Source of the DNA: a virus
DNA length: 20,869 nucleotides
Reading direction: 5' to 3' (one strand)
IMG/VR virus record: IMGVR_UViG_3300049491_000202
Span: 1 to 20,869 of that record
Position 1 is the first letter of the stretch; the number at the start of each line of letters is the position of its first letter. This document shows, piece by piece, positions 1 through 8,420 of this stretch. Position numbers and translations under genes: made by a program. Below the pieces are notes generated by a model that made no database searches, had not been told where the DNA came from, and was given only the letters and a program-made list of their open reading frames with translations.

Positions 1-2
1 AC

Positions 3-530
3 CCGGCGATGGTCGCTGCTGGCAACGGTGACTTCGCCATGCTGCGCGCCGATCTGGCGGCCAAGGGAATCCAGGGCTCTGCCGAGTTCCTGGCCCTGGC
101 CGAACAGTCGTGGACCAAGGTGAAGGCCGAGCGAGATGCCATCGAAGCCAAGGACAAGCAATCGATTCTCGATGCTGTCGGCGGCGAGAAGAACTGGAAC
201 GCCATCCGCGAGTGGGGCGCGAAGAACGCCGAGCCCACGGAGCGCACGCAGATCGCTGCTGCTCTCAACGCGGGCGGCTTCGTTGCTCGTGCTACGGCTC
301 GCCTGCTGGCAGAGTCTTTCGCCAAGGCGAGCGGCACCACCATCGAGCCTGCCAACGTGGCCCGCAGTGACGCGGCAGGAGGCAGCCGCGGCTCGTCGGG
401 TGGCCCGCTCAACGGCACTCAGTACATCAGCGCCCTCGCTGAGCTGAAGTCTCGTGTCGGTGCGACCAACCTCGACGGCAACCCCGAGTACCTCGCCCTG
501 GTCCAGCGCCGCCGCGCCTACAAGGGCTAA
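3..530 (+). CDS. Capsid assembly scaffolding protein, 3' part (gp9-like)
   Basis: The reading frame is open from the window edge, so the N-terminus is missing; the ATG at position 9 is probably internal. The visible 176 residues are Ala-, Glu- and Lys-rich and look mainly helical. The last 40 residues (PLNGTQYISALAELKSRV, then NPEYLALVQRRRAYKG) have the pattern seen at the C-termini of scaffolding proteins in T7-like phages: a Gly/Ser-rich linker, then a helical, basic tail that contacts the capsid protein. Scaffolds of this family guide prohead assembly and leave before or during packaging. The identity rests on this C-terminal pattern and on position directly upstream of the major capsid gene, as for T7 gene 9. 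It is followed by a promoter-like motif, so capsid can be made in excess over scaffold. Confidence 0.85.
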   Translation, partial: PAMVAAGNGDFAMLRADLAAKGIQGSAEFLALAEQSWTKVKAERDAIEAKDKQSILDAVGGEKNWNAIREWGAKNAEPTERTQIAAALNAGGFVARATARLLAESFAKASGTTIEPANVARSDAAGGSRGSSGGPLNGTQYISALAELKSRVGATNLDGNPEYLALVQRRRAYKG

Positions 531-534
531 ACTG

Positions 535-554
535 TGGGCACCGCTTGGTGCCCA
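535..554 (+). other. Perfect 8-bp stem-loop overlapping the first promoter-like motif
   Basis: TGGGCACC (535-542), loop GCTT, GGTGCCCA (547-554) form a perfect hairpin five bases after the scaffold stop. There is no T-run behind it, so it is not a standard intrinsic terminator. Its 3' arm is also the first half of the promoter-like motif at 547-564. It may protect or end the 3' end of the scaffold transcript, or form a DNA palindrome at the promoter. The second motif copy, near 13389, has no matching upstream arm, so the hairpin is not an obligatory part of the motif. Confidence 0.6.
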
Positions 555-564
555 TAATACACAG
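544..564 (+). promoter_or_regulatory. Candidate late promoter for the phage RNA polymerase, upstream of the capsid gene
   Basis: GGTGCCCATAATACACAG (547-564) recurs with one substitution at 13389-13406, and identity extends partly upstream (19 of 21 positions over 544-564). No other copy was seen. Both copies are intergenic and sit where T7 has strong class III promoters (phi10 before capsid, phi17 before the tail fibre). The final G is a plausible +1: it starts a stem-loop in both copies. The GGTG element and an AT-rich stretch a few bases later recall SP6-type promoters (GGTGACACTATAG), but this is a loose resemblance. CATAAT matches a sigma-70 -10 box at five of six positions, but no -35 box lies at the right distance. 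Confidence 0.6.
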
Positions 565-612
565 GATTTACCCCAGAGTCTGCATTCCGCTGACCCACTG
601 ACGGGGTAATCC
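564..612 (+). other. Stem-loop in the capsid mRNA leader
   Basis: GGAT plus TACCCC-type sequence at 564-574 pairs with GGGGTAATCC at 603-612: ten base pairs with one bulged T at 567 and a 28-base loop. If transcription starts at G564, the hairpin sits at the very 5' end of the capsid mRNA, where stem-loops are known to protect phage transcripts. The Shine-Dalgarno at 626-631 stays outside the fold. Confidence 0.5.
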
Positions 613-625
613 CAACGCCATTTCC

Positions 626-631
626 AAGGAG
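626..631 (+). promoter_or_regulatory. Strong ribosome binding site of the capsid gene
   Basis: AAGGAG is followed by seven bases (ATACACA) and then the ATG. This is one of the best Shine-Dalgarno matches in the window, as expected for the most abundant virion protein. Confidence 0.85.
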
Positions 632-638
632 ATACACA

Positions 639-1634
639 ATGGCTCTCGACGACGTTTTCTCGGTCATTCGCCCCGGTCAACTGGGTGCAACGGGTGCGGT
701 CGATGCGACCCACATCGAAGAGTACACCGGTGAGGTCGAAGGCACCATCGCCCGCAAGTCGGCGCTGAATGGCTTCGTCAAACTGCGCACGATCCGCGGC
801 ACCTCGACCATCACGAACTTTGCCGTGGGCAAGTCCACGCTCCAGAAGGTCACGCCGGGCGCTGCACCGGACGGCACCACCAACAAGTTCGGCAAGAACA
901 CCTTGACGGTGGACACGCTGATCCTGGCCCGCACGATCTTCCCGCTGCTGGAAACCTTCCAGACCAGCTACGACAGCCGCATGGAAGTCGGTCAGGAGCA
1001 CGGCCGAGAAATCGCCAAGTTCTACGACCAGACCTTCTTCATCCAGGCGATCAAGACCGCGCAACTGACGGCCTCAAAGTTCACCGGGGTCACCACGGGT
1101 GCCGGCCACTACGGCGCGTCGCAATCCACCTTCGCCGGCGCGAGCGACTACCTGGACCCGGCCAAGCTCTACGCCCAGATTGCCGACCTGTTCGTCAAGA
1201 TGGAAACGAAGGACGTGGACCCGCGCACCGATGACGTGATGATCGTCGTCAAGCCCGCCGAGTTCTACACGCTCCAGCAGAACGAAGCGCTGATCGACAG
1301 CACCTACAAGACCAGCAACGGCACCTCCATCGAGGCCCACCTGCTGAAGTCTTACGGCGTGCCCGTCATCTCCAGCAACAACTTCCCCGGTGGTGAAACC
1401 ATTAGCGGCCACCTGCTGTCCAACTCGGACAACAGCAACGCCTATGACGGCGACTTCTCGAAGGTCGTTGCCGTGGCGTTCTCGCCGCGTGCCCTGCTGG
1501 CCGGTGCCACGATCCCGCTGACGACCGGCGTGTTCTGGGACGACGCCTACAAGCACTGGTATGTCGATGCGTGGCTCAGCTTTGCTGTCGGCCCGAATCG
1601 CGCCGAGTTCGCTGGCGTCATCGTCAACCCGTAA
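639..1634 (+). CDS. Major capsid protein (gp10-like)
   Basis: This 331-residue protein should form the icosahedral shell (HK97 fold). The sequence has the typical layout of T7-like capsid proteins: a hydrophilic N-terminal arm, the segment IEEYTGEVEGTIARKSALNGFVKLRTI (residues about 26-52), a beta-rich region with LILARTIFPLLETFQTSYDSR, then QEHGREIAKFYDQTFF and a C-terminal YGVPVISSNNFPGG block. The length is close to T7 gp10A (345 residues). The start is fixed by the strong ribosome binding site. A candidate promoter lies upstream and a terminator directly downstream, the same arrangement as T7 gene 10. I saw no slippery run near the stop that would give a 10B-like frameshifted form. Confidence 0.95.
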   Translation: MALDDVFSVIRPGQLGATGAVDATHIEEYTGEVEGTIARKSALNGFVKLRTIRGTSTITNFAVGKSTLQKVTPGAAPDGTTNKFGKNTLTVDTLILARTIFPLLETFQTSYDSRMEVGQEHGREIAKFYDQTFFIQAIKTAQLTASKFTGVTTGAGHYGASQSTFAGASDYLDPAKLYAQIADLFVKMETKDVDPRTDDVMIVVKPAEFYTLQQNEALIDSTYKTSNGTSIEAHLLKSYGVPVISSNNFPGGETISGHLLSNSDNSNAYDGDFSKVVAVAFSPRALLAGATIPLTTGVFWDDAYKHWYVDAWLSFAVGPNRAEFAGVIVNP

Positions 1635-1643
1635 TCAACGGGC

Positions 1644-1659
1644 GGGGGCTTCGGCCCCC
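1644..1659 (+). terminator. UUCG-capped hairpin after the capsid gene
   Basis: GGGGGC, TTCG loop, GCCCCC: a perfect six-pair stem with the very stable UUCG tetraloop, nine bases after the capsid stop. No T-tract follows directly. It probably protects the capsid mRNA 3' end or acts together with the terminator just behind it. Confidence 0.65.
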
Positions 1660-1664
1660 ACAAC

Positions 1665-1704
1665 AAACCCCCGGTTTGCCTCACGGCAGATGCGGGGGTT
1701 TTTT
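1665..1704 (+). terminator. Intrinsic terminator after capsid (Tphi-like position)
   Basis: AAACCCCCG (1665-1673) pairs with CGGGGGTTT (1693-1701), with a small inner hairpin TGCC/GGCA (1677-1688). The 3' arm runs into six T residues (1699-1704). T7 has its main late terminator Tphi at the same place, between genes 10 and 11, where partial read-through sets the capsid to tail-protein ratio. The same role is inferred here. Confidence 0.85.
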
Positions 1705-1721
1705 CGCGTTTAAGGATTCTC

Positions 1722-2327
1722 ATGCAAACACTTGATGTTGTCAACGAGATGCTCGGGACGATGGGCGAGACGCCTCTTAACACCCTCGAAGACCCGCACA
1801 CTTTCCGCGGTGCTTGCCTGAGCACCCTCACCAACATGAACCGTCAAATCCAGTCGAAGGGTTGGTGGTTCAACCGAGAGACGCTGGAGCTTGCTCCCTC
1901 TGCTCTCGACTCCACGATCTACCTGCCCGGCGACTTCATCAACGTCCGCGTCCCCCGCCTGCCCACGGGCCGTGCGACTCGCAACGTGGTGCAACGAGGC
2001 CGCCGCCTGTACGATCTGGACGAAGGCCGCTATGAGTTCGACAAGGCAGTGACCGTCGAAGTCGTGCGTCTTATCCCGTTCCAAGAGATGCCAGAGACGG
2101 CAGCTCAGTACGTCGCCGCCATGGCCGTGCTCCAGTTCCAGTCCAAGTACGATGGCGACACCGCCAAGAGCCGCGAGATTCGTGGCCGGCTCGAAGGCCC
2201 TATGGGCTTGTTCGCTGCCATCAACACCGAAGAGACGCGCAACCGACAGGTTAACCTGATCGAGTCCAACCCGCGGCTGCTCCGGCTCAAGTTCATCACC
2301 AAAGCGGCTCGACGCCTGCTTCGATAA
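1722..2327 (+). CDS. Tail tubular protein A (gp11-like)
   Basis: This 201-residue protein should form the adaptor ring between the portal and the tail nozzle. The N-terminus (TLDVVNEMLGTMGETPLNTLED) and the following RQIQSKGWWFNRE segment, with its paired tryptophans, are hallmarks of this family, as is the late PETAAQYVAAMAVLQFQSKYDGD helix. T7 gp11 has 196 residues, so it is full length. The start has an AAGGA site eight bases upstream. It opens the tail operon behind the terminator and is followed after nine bases by the gp12-like gene. Confidence 0.95.
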   Translation: MQTLDVVNEMLGTMGETPLNTLEDPHTFRGACLSTLTNMNRQIQSKGWWFNRETLELAPSALDSTIYLPGDFINVRVPRLPTGRATRNVVQRGRRLYDLDEGRYEFDKAVTVEVVRLIPFQEMPETAAQYVAAMAVLQFQSKYDGDTAKSREIRGRLEGPMGLFAAINTEETRNRQVNLIESNPRLLRLKFITKAARRLLR

Positions 2328-2336
2328 GGAGACGCC

Positions 2337-5147
2337 ATGAAGGCTTCAGGTTCCTACGCTTCGCTTGTGCGCGGCGTATCTCAGCAAGTACCGCAGGACC
2401 GTCAACCGGGCCAGCACACCGAGCAGGTGAACCTGATCCCCGACCCGGTGAAGGGCCTTACGCGCCGCCACGGCTCCCGCTGGGTGGCCGAGCAGGCGCT
2501 GGCCCTCGACCCCGCCGATCTGCCCGCTATGATCGCGGACACGGCCAACTGGCGCGCGTTCGACTACAGCAACAATGGCAACGACTTTGTGGTCCTGCAC
2601 CGCACGGCCGCCATTGTCTCGGGCTCGACTCTGCCCCCACTGATTGCGTTCAACCGCACCACGGGCCAGTTCCTGACCTACGTGCGCAACACTGTCGATG
2701 CCCAGCTCGACCTCCTGACCTCAGGCGGCGTGAGCGCCATTACGGCCATCGGCAAGTACGTCTTCATGGCGGGCCACACCACGGTCGCCTCAGCCACCAG
2801 CTCCAACTTATGGGCCGACTCCGGCAACCAGTCCAAGGCTGTGGTCTGGATTCGTGGCGGCGCATACGCGCGGGACTTCACCGCCACTGCCACCAAGCTC
2901 GACAACTCCCAGGTGACCTTCACCTACAAGACCCCGGCCAGCAGCTACCCCGACACCCTTGACACTAGCAAGGTACCCGTATACGCAGCCGACCCGGCTG
3001 GGGGCACGCAGGCGGATACCGAGGCGGCCTATGTGGTCAACGCTTCCGGCGTGTACCGCGCGGAGCTTTCCTGGTTCGCCTGGAACCCGACTTCACTCAC
3101 CATGAAGAAGGGCGCGACGGCCATGACCAACACGTACCCGACTGCCCCGGCGTCGAGCACTCAGTTCTCTTGGGCAACGGGCGATAAGTACGCCGTCTTC
3201 CATTCGAGTAACCTGGGTGCGACTGACCTGACCATGAGCTACACTCATACCAAGACGGTCACCAACCCCAACTACGCCAAGACGGTCAACGACATCACCA
3301 ACGCTTTCAATAGCGCGGTTACCAACTGGATTGGTACCTCCTCGGAAGCGATCACCCCGAACGCCATTGCGGAGCAACTGCGGCTGGCCGCGGTTGCGGC
3401 TGGGCTGACTACCGCCACAAGGCAGCAGTCCACGATCATCTTCGACAACGTGAAGGGCCTCACGGTCCAAGACGGCGGCGACGGCACCCTCATCCGTGGC
3501 GTGGCAAACGAAGTGACCAACATCGATCAGGTGTCGGACATTCACAGCGTTGGAAAGATCGTGAAGGTGCGCACCCGCAATAGTAAAGAAGCCTTTTATT
3601 TGAAGGCCCAGGCCCAGGACGCCGCCATCACAAGCGGCTACACCAAGGTGACTTGGGTGGAAGGGGCGGGGGTGCAGCACACGATCACGAACGCCCTGGT
3701 CTACGCGACAGTGAGCGGCTCCAGCATCTACGTTGCCTCCTCGGCTACGCTGCTGAACACGATCCTCCCAGGCACGCACCCGACATACCCGGTCAGCACC
3801 TGCGGCGACAACGACTCCAGCCCCCTGCCATTCTTCATCGGCAAGAAAATCAGCTACCTCGGCATCTTCCAAGACCGTCTGCTGATCGGCGCGGGTGCCG
3901 TGCTCCGCTGCTCGAAGATCGGAGACTACCTGAACTACTTCCGCAGCTCGGTGCTCACGGTGCCCGCTGACGATTCACTGGAGATGCTGAGCCAAGGCAG
4001 TGAGGATGACGAACTTCGGTTCTCGTGCTTGTACGACCGGGACTTGGTGATCTTCGGCGTGAAGCGCCAGTACGCTATCACGGGCCGCGGCGCGCTGACC
4101 CCGACCTCTGCAAATATGCAGGTGATGTCGAGCCACAGCAACGCCGCTGATATCCCGCCGCTGGCTGTGGGTAGCGTGATCTTCTACGGCCAAGTCGGCG
4201 AGAAGTCTTCGAGCGTCCATCAAATTCAGCCGGGCGTTGTGGCCGAGAGCCCCGAGTCGTTCATTGCCTCGTCGCAGATCGACACGTACCTGCTGGGCAA
4301 GGTGATCGAGCTGAGCAACCACGCGAAGCCGACGCATATCTTTGCTCGCACGCAGGGCTCGCGCAACAGCATCTACTGCTTCAGCTACCTTGACAAGGAG
4401 GGGCAGGGGCGGGTGCAGGATGCGTGGGGGCGTTGGGACTTCAACGAAGACCTTGGGCCGATCATCGGCATGAGCCGCACGCCTGAGGGCTTGCTGGTTT
4501 ACCGCCTGCAATCTGGCGTCAAGTACGATGCCAGTGGCAGCGACGTATGGGTGGTCGCAGACCTCTGCCCGCTCACGACCGGACTGGCGCTGTACCCCTA
4601 CCTTGACTCGATCCGCCCCTTGGCGACCGTCGAAGCGAGCACGGGGGCCACGCACCCGACCACGCTGGGTGACTGGTACACGGCCTTCGACAGCACGAGC
4701 GAGTTCCAGTTCATCGGCGACACGCTTGCCAACTCGGCGGCCCTGGTCACAGAGTTCCCGGCCGCCACAGGCCCTCAGGTCGGCGCACTTCAGCCTTGCT
4801 ACTTCATCCCGACGAACCCATTCGTGAAGGACAAGAACGACAAGGCAATCACGAGCGGCCGGCTGGTCATCACCAGCATCCTGGCCTCGCTGAAGGACTC
4901 TTCGGGGTTCACAACGCAGATCGATGCCAACGAGGGCTCGGTGGTTCACGAGTACAACGGTCGCACCATGGGCGACATCAACAACCTGATCGGGCGCGAG
5001 CCCGTCACGGACACGTTGCAGTCGATCCCCATTGGCCGTGAGACGCGAGAGTACACCATCAAGCTCCTGGCCCGCAAGTGGTTCCCCTTCACCCTGACGA
5101 CCCTCGAATGGATCGGCCAGTTCTACAACCGTACCCAGAGGTTCTAA
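2337..5147 (+). CDS. Tail tubular protein B (gp12-like tail nozzle)
   Basis: This 936-residue protein should form the tail nozzle below the gp11 ring. The N-terminus (GSYASLVRGVSQQVPQDRQPGQHTEQ..NLIPDPVKGLTRR) is the signature of the family, and the C-terminus (KWFPFTLTTLEWIGQFYNRTQRF) is the typical end with WxGxxxxR. A central block, IGKKISYLGIFQDRLLIGAGAVLRCSK, then DYLNYFR, is also typical. It is about 140 residues longer than T7 gp12 (794); the surplus probably lies in the Thr/Ser-rich stretch at about residues 180-320, which may be an exposed insertion. The start is set by AAGGAG six bases upstream of the ATG. Confidence 0.95.
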   Translation: MKASGSYASLVRGVSQQVPQDRQPGQHTEQVNLIPDPVKGLTRRHGSRWVAEQALALDPADLPAMIADTANWRAFDYSNNGNDFVVLHRTAAIVSGSTLPPLIAFNRTTGQFLTYVRNTVDAQLDLLTSGGVSAITAIGKYVFMAGHTTVASATSSNLWADSGNQSKAVVWIRGGAYARDFTATATKLDNSQVTFTYKTPASSYPDTLDTSKVPVYAADPAGGTQADTEAAYVVNASGVYRAELSWFAWNPTSLTMKKGATAMTNTYPTAPASSTQFSWATGDKYAVFHSSNLGATDLTMSYTHTKTVTNPNYAKTVNDITNAFNSAVTNWIGTSSEAITPNAIAEQLRLAAVAAGLTTATRQQSTIIFDNVKGLTVQDGGDGTLIRGVANEVTNIDQVSDIHSVGKIVKVRTRNSKEAFYLKAQAQDAAITSGYTKVTWVEGAGVQHTITNALVYATVSGSSIYVASSATLLNTILPGTHPTYPVSTCGDNDSSPLPFFIGKKISYLGIFQDRLLIGAGAVLRCSKIGDYLNYFRSSVLTVPADDSLEMLSQGSEDDELRFSCLYDRDLVIFGVKRQYAITGRGALTPTSANMQVMSSHSNAADIPPLAVGSVIFYGQVGEKSSSVHQIQPGVVAESPESFIASSQIDTYLLGKVIELSNHAKPTHIFARTQGSRNSIYCFSYLDKEGQGRVQDAWGRWDFNEDLGPIIGMSRTPEGLLVYRLQSGVKYDASGSDVWVVADLCPLTTGLALYPYLDSIRPLATVEASTGATHPTTLGDWYTAFDSTSEFQFIGDTLANSAALVTEFPAATGPQVGALQPCYFIPTNPFVKDKNDKAITSGRLVITSILASLKDSSGFTTQIDANEGSVVHEYNGRTMGDINNLIGREPVTDTLQSIPIGRETREYTIKLLARKWFPFTLTTLEWIGQFYNRTQRF

Positions 5148-5150
5148 ACT

Positions 5151-6023
5151 ATGTGGTGGGATTCAATCGGCGGTGCGTTTGTCGGGATGACCGAGAACGC
5201 GCTCGCCAACAAGAAGATCGAGGTGACCAATCGCCTGGACAAGGTGAACGCGGACGCAAGCAACGCAGTGAGGCAGGCACAGAATGCCTTCACTGCCGCC
5301 AAGGGCTCGCTTGCCCGCTGGACCCAGAGCGTCAACAACAACCGCAGGCTCACGGCTGGCGGTAAGCAGCTCGAAGCGGCCGTTACCAATTACCGCCGCG
5401 AGCGGGACGACCTGGGAAAACAGAGCTTCTCTCAATCGATCCGCATGGCCGAGCAGCAGGGCGCAAGCGCTGCGGCCCAGGCTGCGGCCGGCATCGATGG
5501 CGGTGTGGTAGACATGGTGAACGGGGCCACGGCCCTGCGTGACTCCCTGGTCGCCGAGAACCTGAAGTCCTACGGGGAGCTGGCGGACTACGATGCTGCC
5601 AAGCGCGCGGGTGCCATCACCCTCAATACAGCGCAGGGCTTGGACAATTCGTTGATGCTCGACATGCTGGATTACAACGTGGACATCACGAACCCGCAGG
5701 TGGGCTTCAGCCGCACGGCGGCCATCATGCGGGGCATTGCTAGCTCGCAAGGCGTTAGCCCGGATGCCAGCAACAAGGCAGCGGACAACAGCTACAAATC
5801 CAATGATGCGGGCACCAACGCACGCTTCAGCTTCTCTGGCATGAACGCCAACAACGAGACGCTGAGCGGTGATGCGCACCTCAACAGCAACGGCTACATC
5901 GGCTCGGGCAGTGACTCGTCTTCTTCGCAGCAGCCCTACAAGCTGTGGGACACGGGCAACCTTTACAGCAGCAACTTCGGCAAGCAGGACGAGAACCAGT
6001 CAGGTTCGTTCTGGTCGTTTTAA
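5151..6023 (+). CDS. Internal virion protein B (gp14-like)
   Basis: This 290-residue protein is the expected equivalent of T7 gp14, which is ejected first and forms the outer-membrane part of the DNA-translocation channel. The N-terminus (MWWDSIGGAFVGMTENALANKK) and the following long Ala/Gln-rich helical region (residues about 15-120, for example NAVRQAQNAFTAAKGSLARW) fit the family; the C-terminal third is Ser-, Asn- and Gly-rich and ends in FWSF. T7 gp14 has 196 residues, so this one is longer. It starts three bases after the gp12-like stop with only an AGAGG site, so translational coupling is likely. Assignment rests on N-terminal pattern and synteny. Confidence 0.85.
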   Translation: MWWDSIGGAFVGMTENALANKKIEVTNRLDKVNADASNAVRQAQNAFTAAKGSLARWTQSVNNNRRLTAGGKQLEAAVTNYRRERDDLGKQSFSQSIRMAEQQGASAAAQAAAGIDGGVVDMVNGATALRDSLVAENLKSYGELADYDAAKRAGAITLNTAQGLDNSLMLDMLDYNVDITNPQVGFSRTAAIMRGIASSQGVSPDASNKAADNSYKSNDAGTNARFSFSGMNANNETLSGDAHLNSNGYIGSGSDSSSSQQPYKLWDTGNLYSSNFGKQDENQSGSFWSF

Positions 6024-6032
6024 GGAGGGCCT

Positions 6033-8411
6033 ATGGCTCAGAATGACAACACCCTCGGTGCCCCGACAGAGGGACTGGGGCAGAACGTGACCTTCGCGTT
6101 CAACCCTACGCGCTCCCCGCAGGCGGAAGCCGGCGCAGCGCAGGGCATCCAGGCGTCGCTGGACATCAACGGCAACACGTCGTTCCACAGCCAAGCAGTC
6201 GCCCCGGCGATGCCCGACCATGACCCCACGGTCCAGATGCTGTTCAAGATCGGCGAGCCCCTGGTTCGCCCGTTTGTCCAGCAGCGGCAGACCGAGCAGT
6301 ATATCGCGGGCATGCAGAAGGCAATGCAGGGCGAGGCCATCCAAGACATCGCGGCCAATCGCCCCTGGTACTCCAAGCTGTTCGGCGAGACGGACGTTGT
6401 GGAGGGCGCTCGCCAGTATTACAGCAACACCCGCGCCCAGGAAGTTGTCTCCTCGATGGAAGACAACATGCCCGAGCTGCGCAAGATGCAGCCCGCAGCG
6501 GCTCAGAAGTATTACAGCGAGAACGTGACGGCCGCCCTCACCGGCGATCGGGCCGCGGACGCGGCCATCATGCAGGGCTTTGTGCGGGCCGCTCCGGCGC
6601 TCATGCGGCGTCAGGCGAAGGAGCACTACGGCTGGCGGCAGGAGGAGGCCGCGACGGCTGAGACAGCCAACTTCAAGGCGGGCGCTACGAGCCTCCAGCT
6701 CGCGTCGCAGGGCCTCCAGATGGGGTACATCACCCCTGAGGAATTCGCGGTCAGGAAGGCCGATCTGGTGCGTTCCTGGGCACCTGCTGAAGGCCGGGAC
6801 AGCGAGAACTACCAGAAGACGATGGCGGCAAACCTCATTGCCGCCGCCGAACAGGGGCAGTTCCACGCCATCAACGCTCTGCGCGAGCCCATTGCGCACC
6901 CGGACGGCACAAGCATCAGCTTCCTTGAAGTCCTCACGCCGCAGCAACGCAACGCGGTTGAGGGCGCTGTGAATGCAGGGGAGGCCCGGCTGGTCAACAA
7001 GTACAGCACGGACTGGTCGGAGCGCATCGCGGACCTGAAGTTCAGGGCGCGCATGGGGGGCGACGGCGCAAGCCCGAAGGAGCTGTACGATCAGGGCGTC
7101 TCGATCAACGACGAGTTCCAAAAGGCTACCGGCGTGAGCTACGGCGTGCTGAGCCCCAACGAACTCATCGGCATCAAGGAGACGAGTGGCCTCAAGATCG
7201 CAGCAGCTACCGAAGAGAATGCTCGGCGTGCCGAGGCCAACTTGGAGAAGGCTCGTGCGCTGGGTGACAAGTCCGCGGCGGCACAAGCTGCCGAGAACGA
7301 AAAGGACTCCGTGATCGTGCGCGAGGGGAGCAACGGCAACCTCGGCCTGCTCGTCTCAATGCCGGGCTACACCGAAGAGCGCGCGAACTTCGCCTTCCGC
7401 AACTACTGGCTGACGAAAGACCCGGCCACCCAACTGCGGCTGCTGCAAAGCAACTTCACAAACCACGGCTACACGGTCAAGTCTATTGCCAACGAGATGG
7501 ACGGGCAGGTGAGCAATCAATTGCTCGCCACCAAGCCAACCCTCACCACTGGAATGGAAGCAGCCTCGGCCCGCTTCGACGCGATGTATAACCAGTCGCC
7601 TTCCCTGGCTCTGGCCTACCATCCGGTGAACGGTGCCAAACTGCTGAAGTACCGCCAGCTTCGGGACACAGGTGCCATGGACGCGCCGACTGCATTTGAT
7701 GCTGCCTTCGTGCAGCCTACCCAGAAGCAAAAGGTGCGCGGCGAGACGTTGAAGGCCATCACGGCTGAAATCGTCAGGAGCCAGAACAGCATCGTGCCTG
7801 CGTGGCTGGGTGGCTCGAAGCTCCGCAAGGAGTCCGTGGACGTTCTGACTGATCTGATAGGCCCGGACGTGGAGACGGTGAGCGAGTCCAACCACGACGT
7901 GACCCTCTCAACGAAGATGGTGATTGAGGCCAAGAAGTCCCGCAACGAGCTGGACATCCTGGGCGAGCACGTCGTTCCCAATCGGGGCAACGGTGTGGGC
8001 ATCGAGAGCTACCTCGTGGGCCATGGCGTCAAGCTCCAGCGGGGGCAGGTGCCCATCGGCACGGACAGGGTGGGCGATGTCTTCAACGAAGCGATTCGTG
8101 AGAAGCTGAACACCACCTATGAGACTGGTGCTGACGGCAAGTCCAAAGAGGTCTACGGCATCATGGCCGGCAAGACCCTGACCAACCTGCGCATCGTGCG
8201 CAACCCAGACCGAGAGGGCGTGCCTCAGCTTGCCATCTTAGCGGCCGATGAAGACAACGTGGTTCATACGGCCACCCTCAGTGCCGACTCGATCTTCTCC
8301 CTCTCCGCACGCAAGCGCGCCCGCGGTGGCGACATCATGGGCTTGGACCAGAAGGTCAAGCAAGACCAGAAGCAACTGAACGACGCAATTGCAAAGGCGC
8401 GTCTTCGATAA
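6033..8411 (+). CDS. Internal virion protein C (gp15-like)
   Basis: This 792-residue protein has the size and position of T7 gp15 (747 residues), which forms the periplasmic part of the ejection channel with gp14 and gp16. The sequence is hydrophilic and mainly helical, with several Ala/Glu/Lys-rich stretches (for example EENARRAEANLEKARALG at about residues 395-412) and no clear membrane segment or enzyme motif. The N-terminus (about 60 residues) is low in hydrophobic residues and may be flexible. AAGGAGG six bases upstream fixes the start. I assign it by order between the gp14- and gp16-like genes and by length, not by a diagnostic motif. Confidence 0.82.
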   Translation: MAQNDNTLGAPTEGLGQNVTFAFNPTRSPQAEAGAAQGIQASLDINGNTSFHSQAVAPAMPDHDPTVQMLFKIGEPLVRPFVQQRQTEQYIAGMQKAMQGEAIQDIAANRPWYSKLFGETDVVEGARQYYSNTRAQEVVSSMEDNMPELRKMQPAAAQKYYSENVTAALTGDRAADAAIMQGFVRAAPALMRRQAKEHYGWRQEEAATAETANFKAGATSLQLASQGLQMGYITPEEFAVRKADLVRSWAPAEGRDSENYQKTMAANLIAAAEQGQFHAINALREPIAHPDGTSISFLEVLTPQQRNAVEGAVNAGEARLVNKYSTDWSERIADLKFRARMGGDGASPKELYDQGVSINDEFQKATGVSYGVLSPNELIGIKETSGLKIAAATEENARRAEANLEKARALGDKSAAAQAAENEKDSVIVREGSNGNLGLLVSMPGYTEERANFAFRNYWLTKDPATQLRLLQSNFTNHGYTVKSIANEMDGQVSNQLLATKPTLTTGMEAASARFDAMYNQSPSLALAYHPVNGAKLLKYRQLRDTGAMDAPTAFDAAFVQPTQKQKVRGETLKAITAEIVRSQNSIVPAWLGGSKLRKESVDVLTDLIGPDVETVSESNHDVTLSTKMVIEAKKSRNELDILGEHVVPNRGNGVGIESYLVGHGVKLQRGQVPIGTDRVGDVFNEAIREKLNTTYETGADGKSKEVYGIMAGKTLTNLRIVRNPDREGVPQLAILAADEDNVVHTATLSADSIFSLSARKRARGGDIMGLDQKVKQDQKQLNDAIAKARLR

Positions 8412-8420
8412 AGGAAACCA

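Noticed and set aside
553-558. CATAAT as a host sigma-70 -10 box
   Set aside because: Five of six positions match, but there is no -35 element at 16-18 bases in either copy, and conservation covers 18 bases rather than two hexamers. It cannot be fully excluded.
1600-1640. Programmed frameshift making a longer capsid form, as T7 10B
   Set aside because: No slippery run of the right form is found before the stop, and the next frame quickly enters the terminator hairpins.
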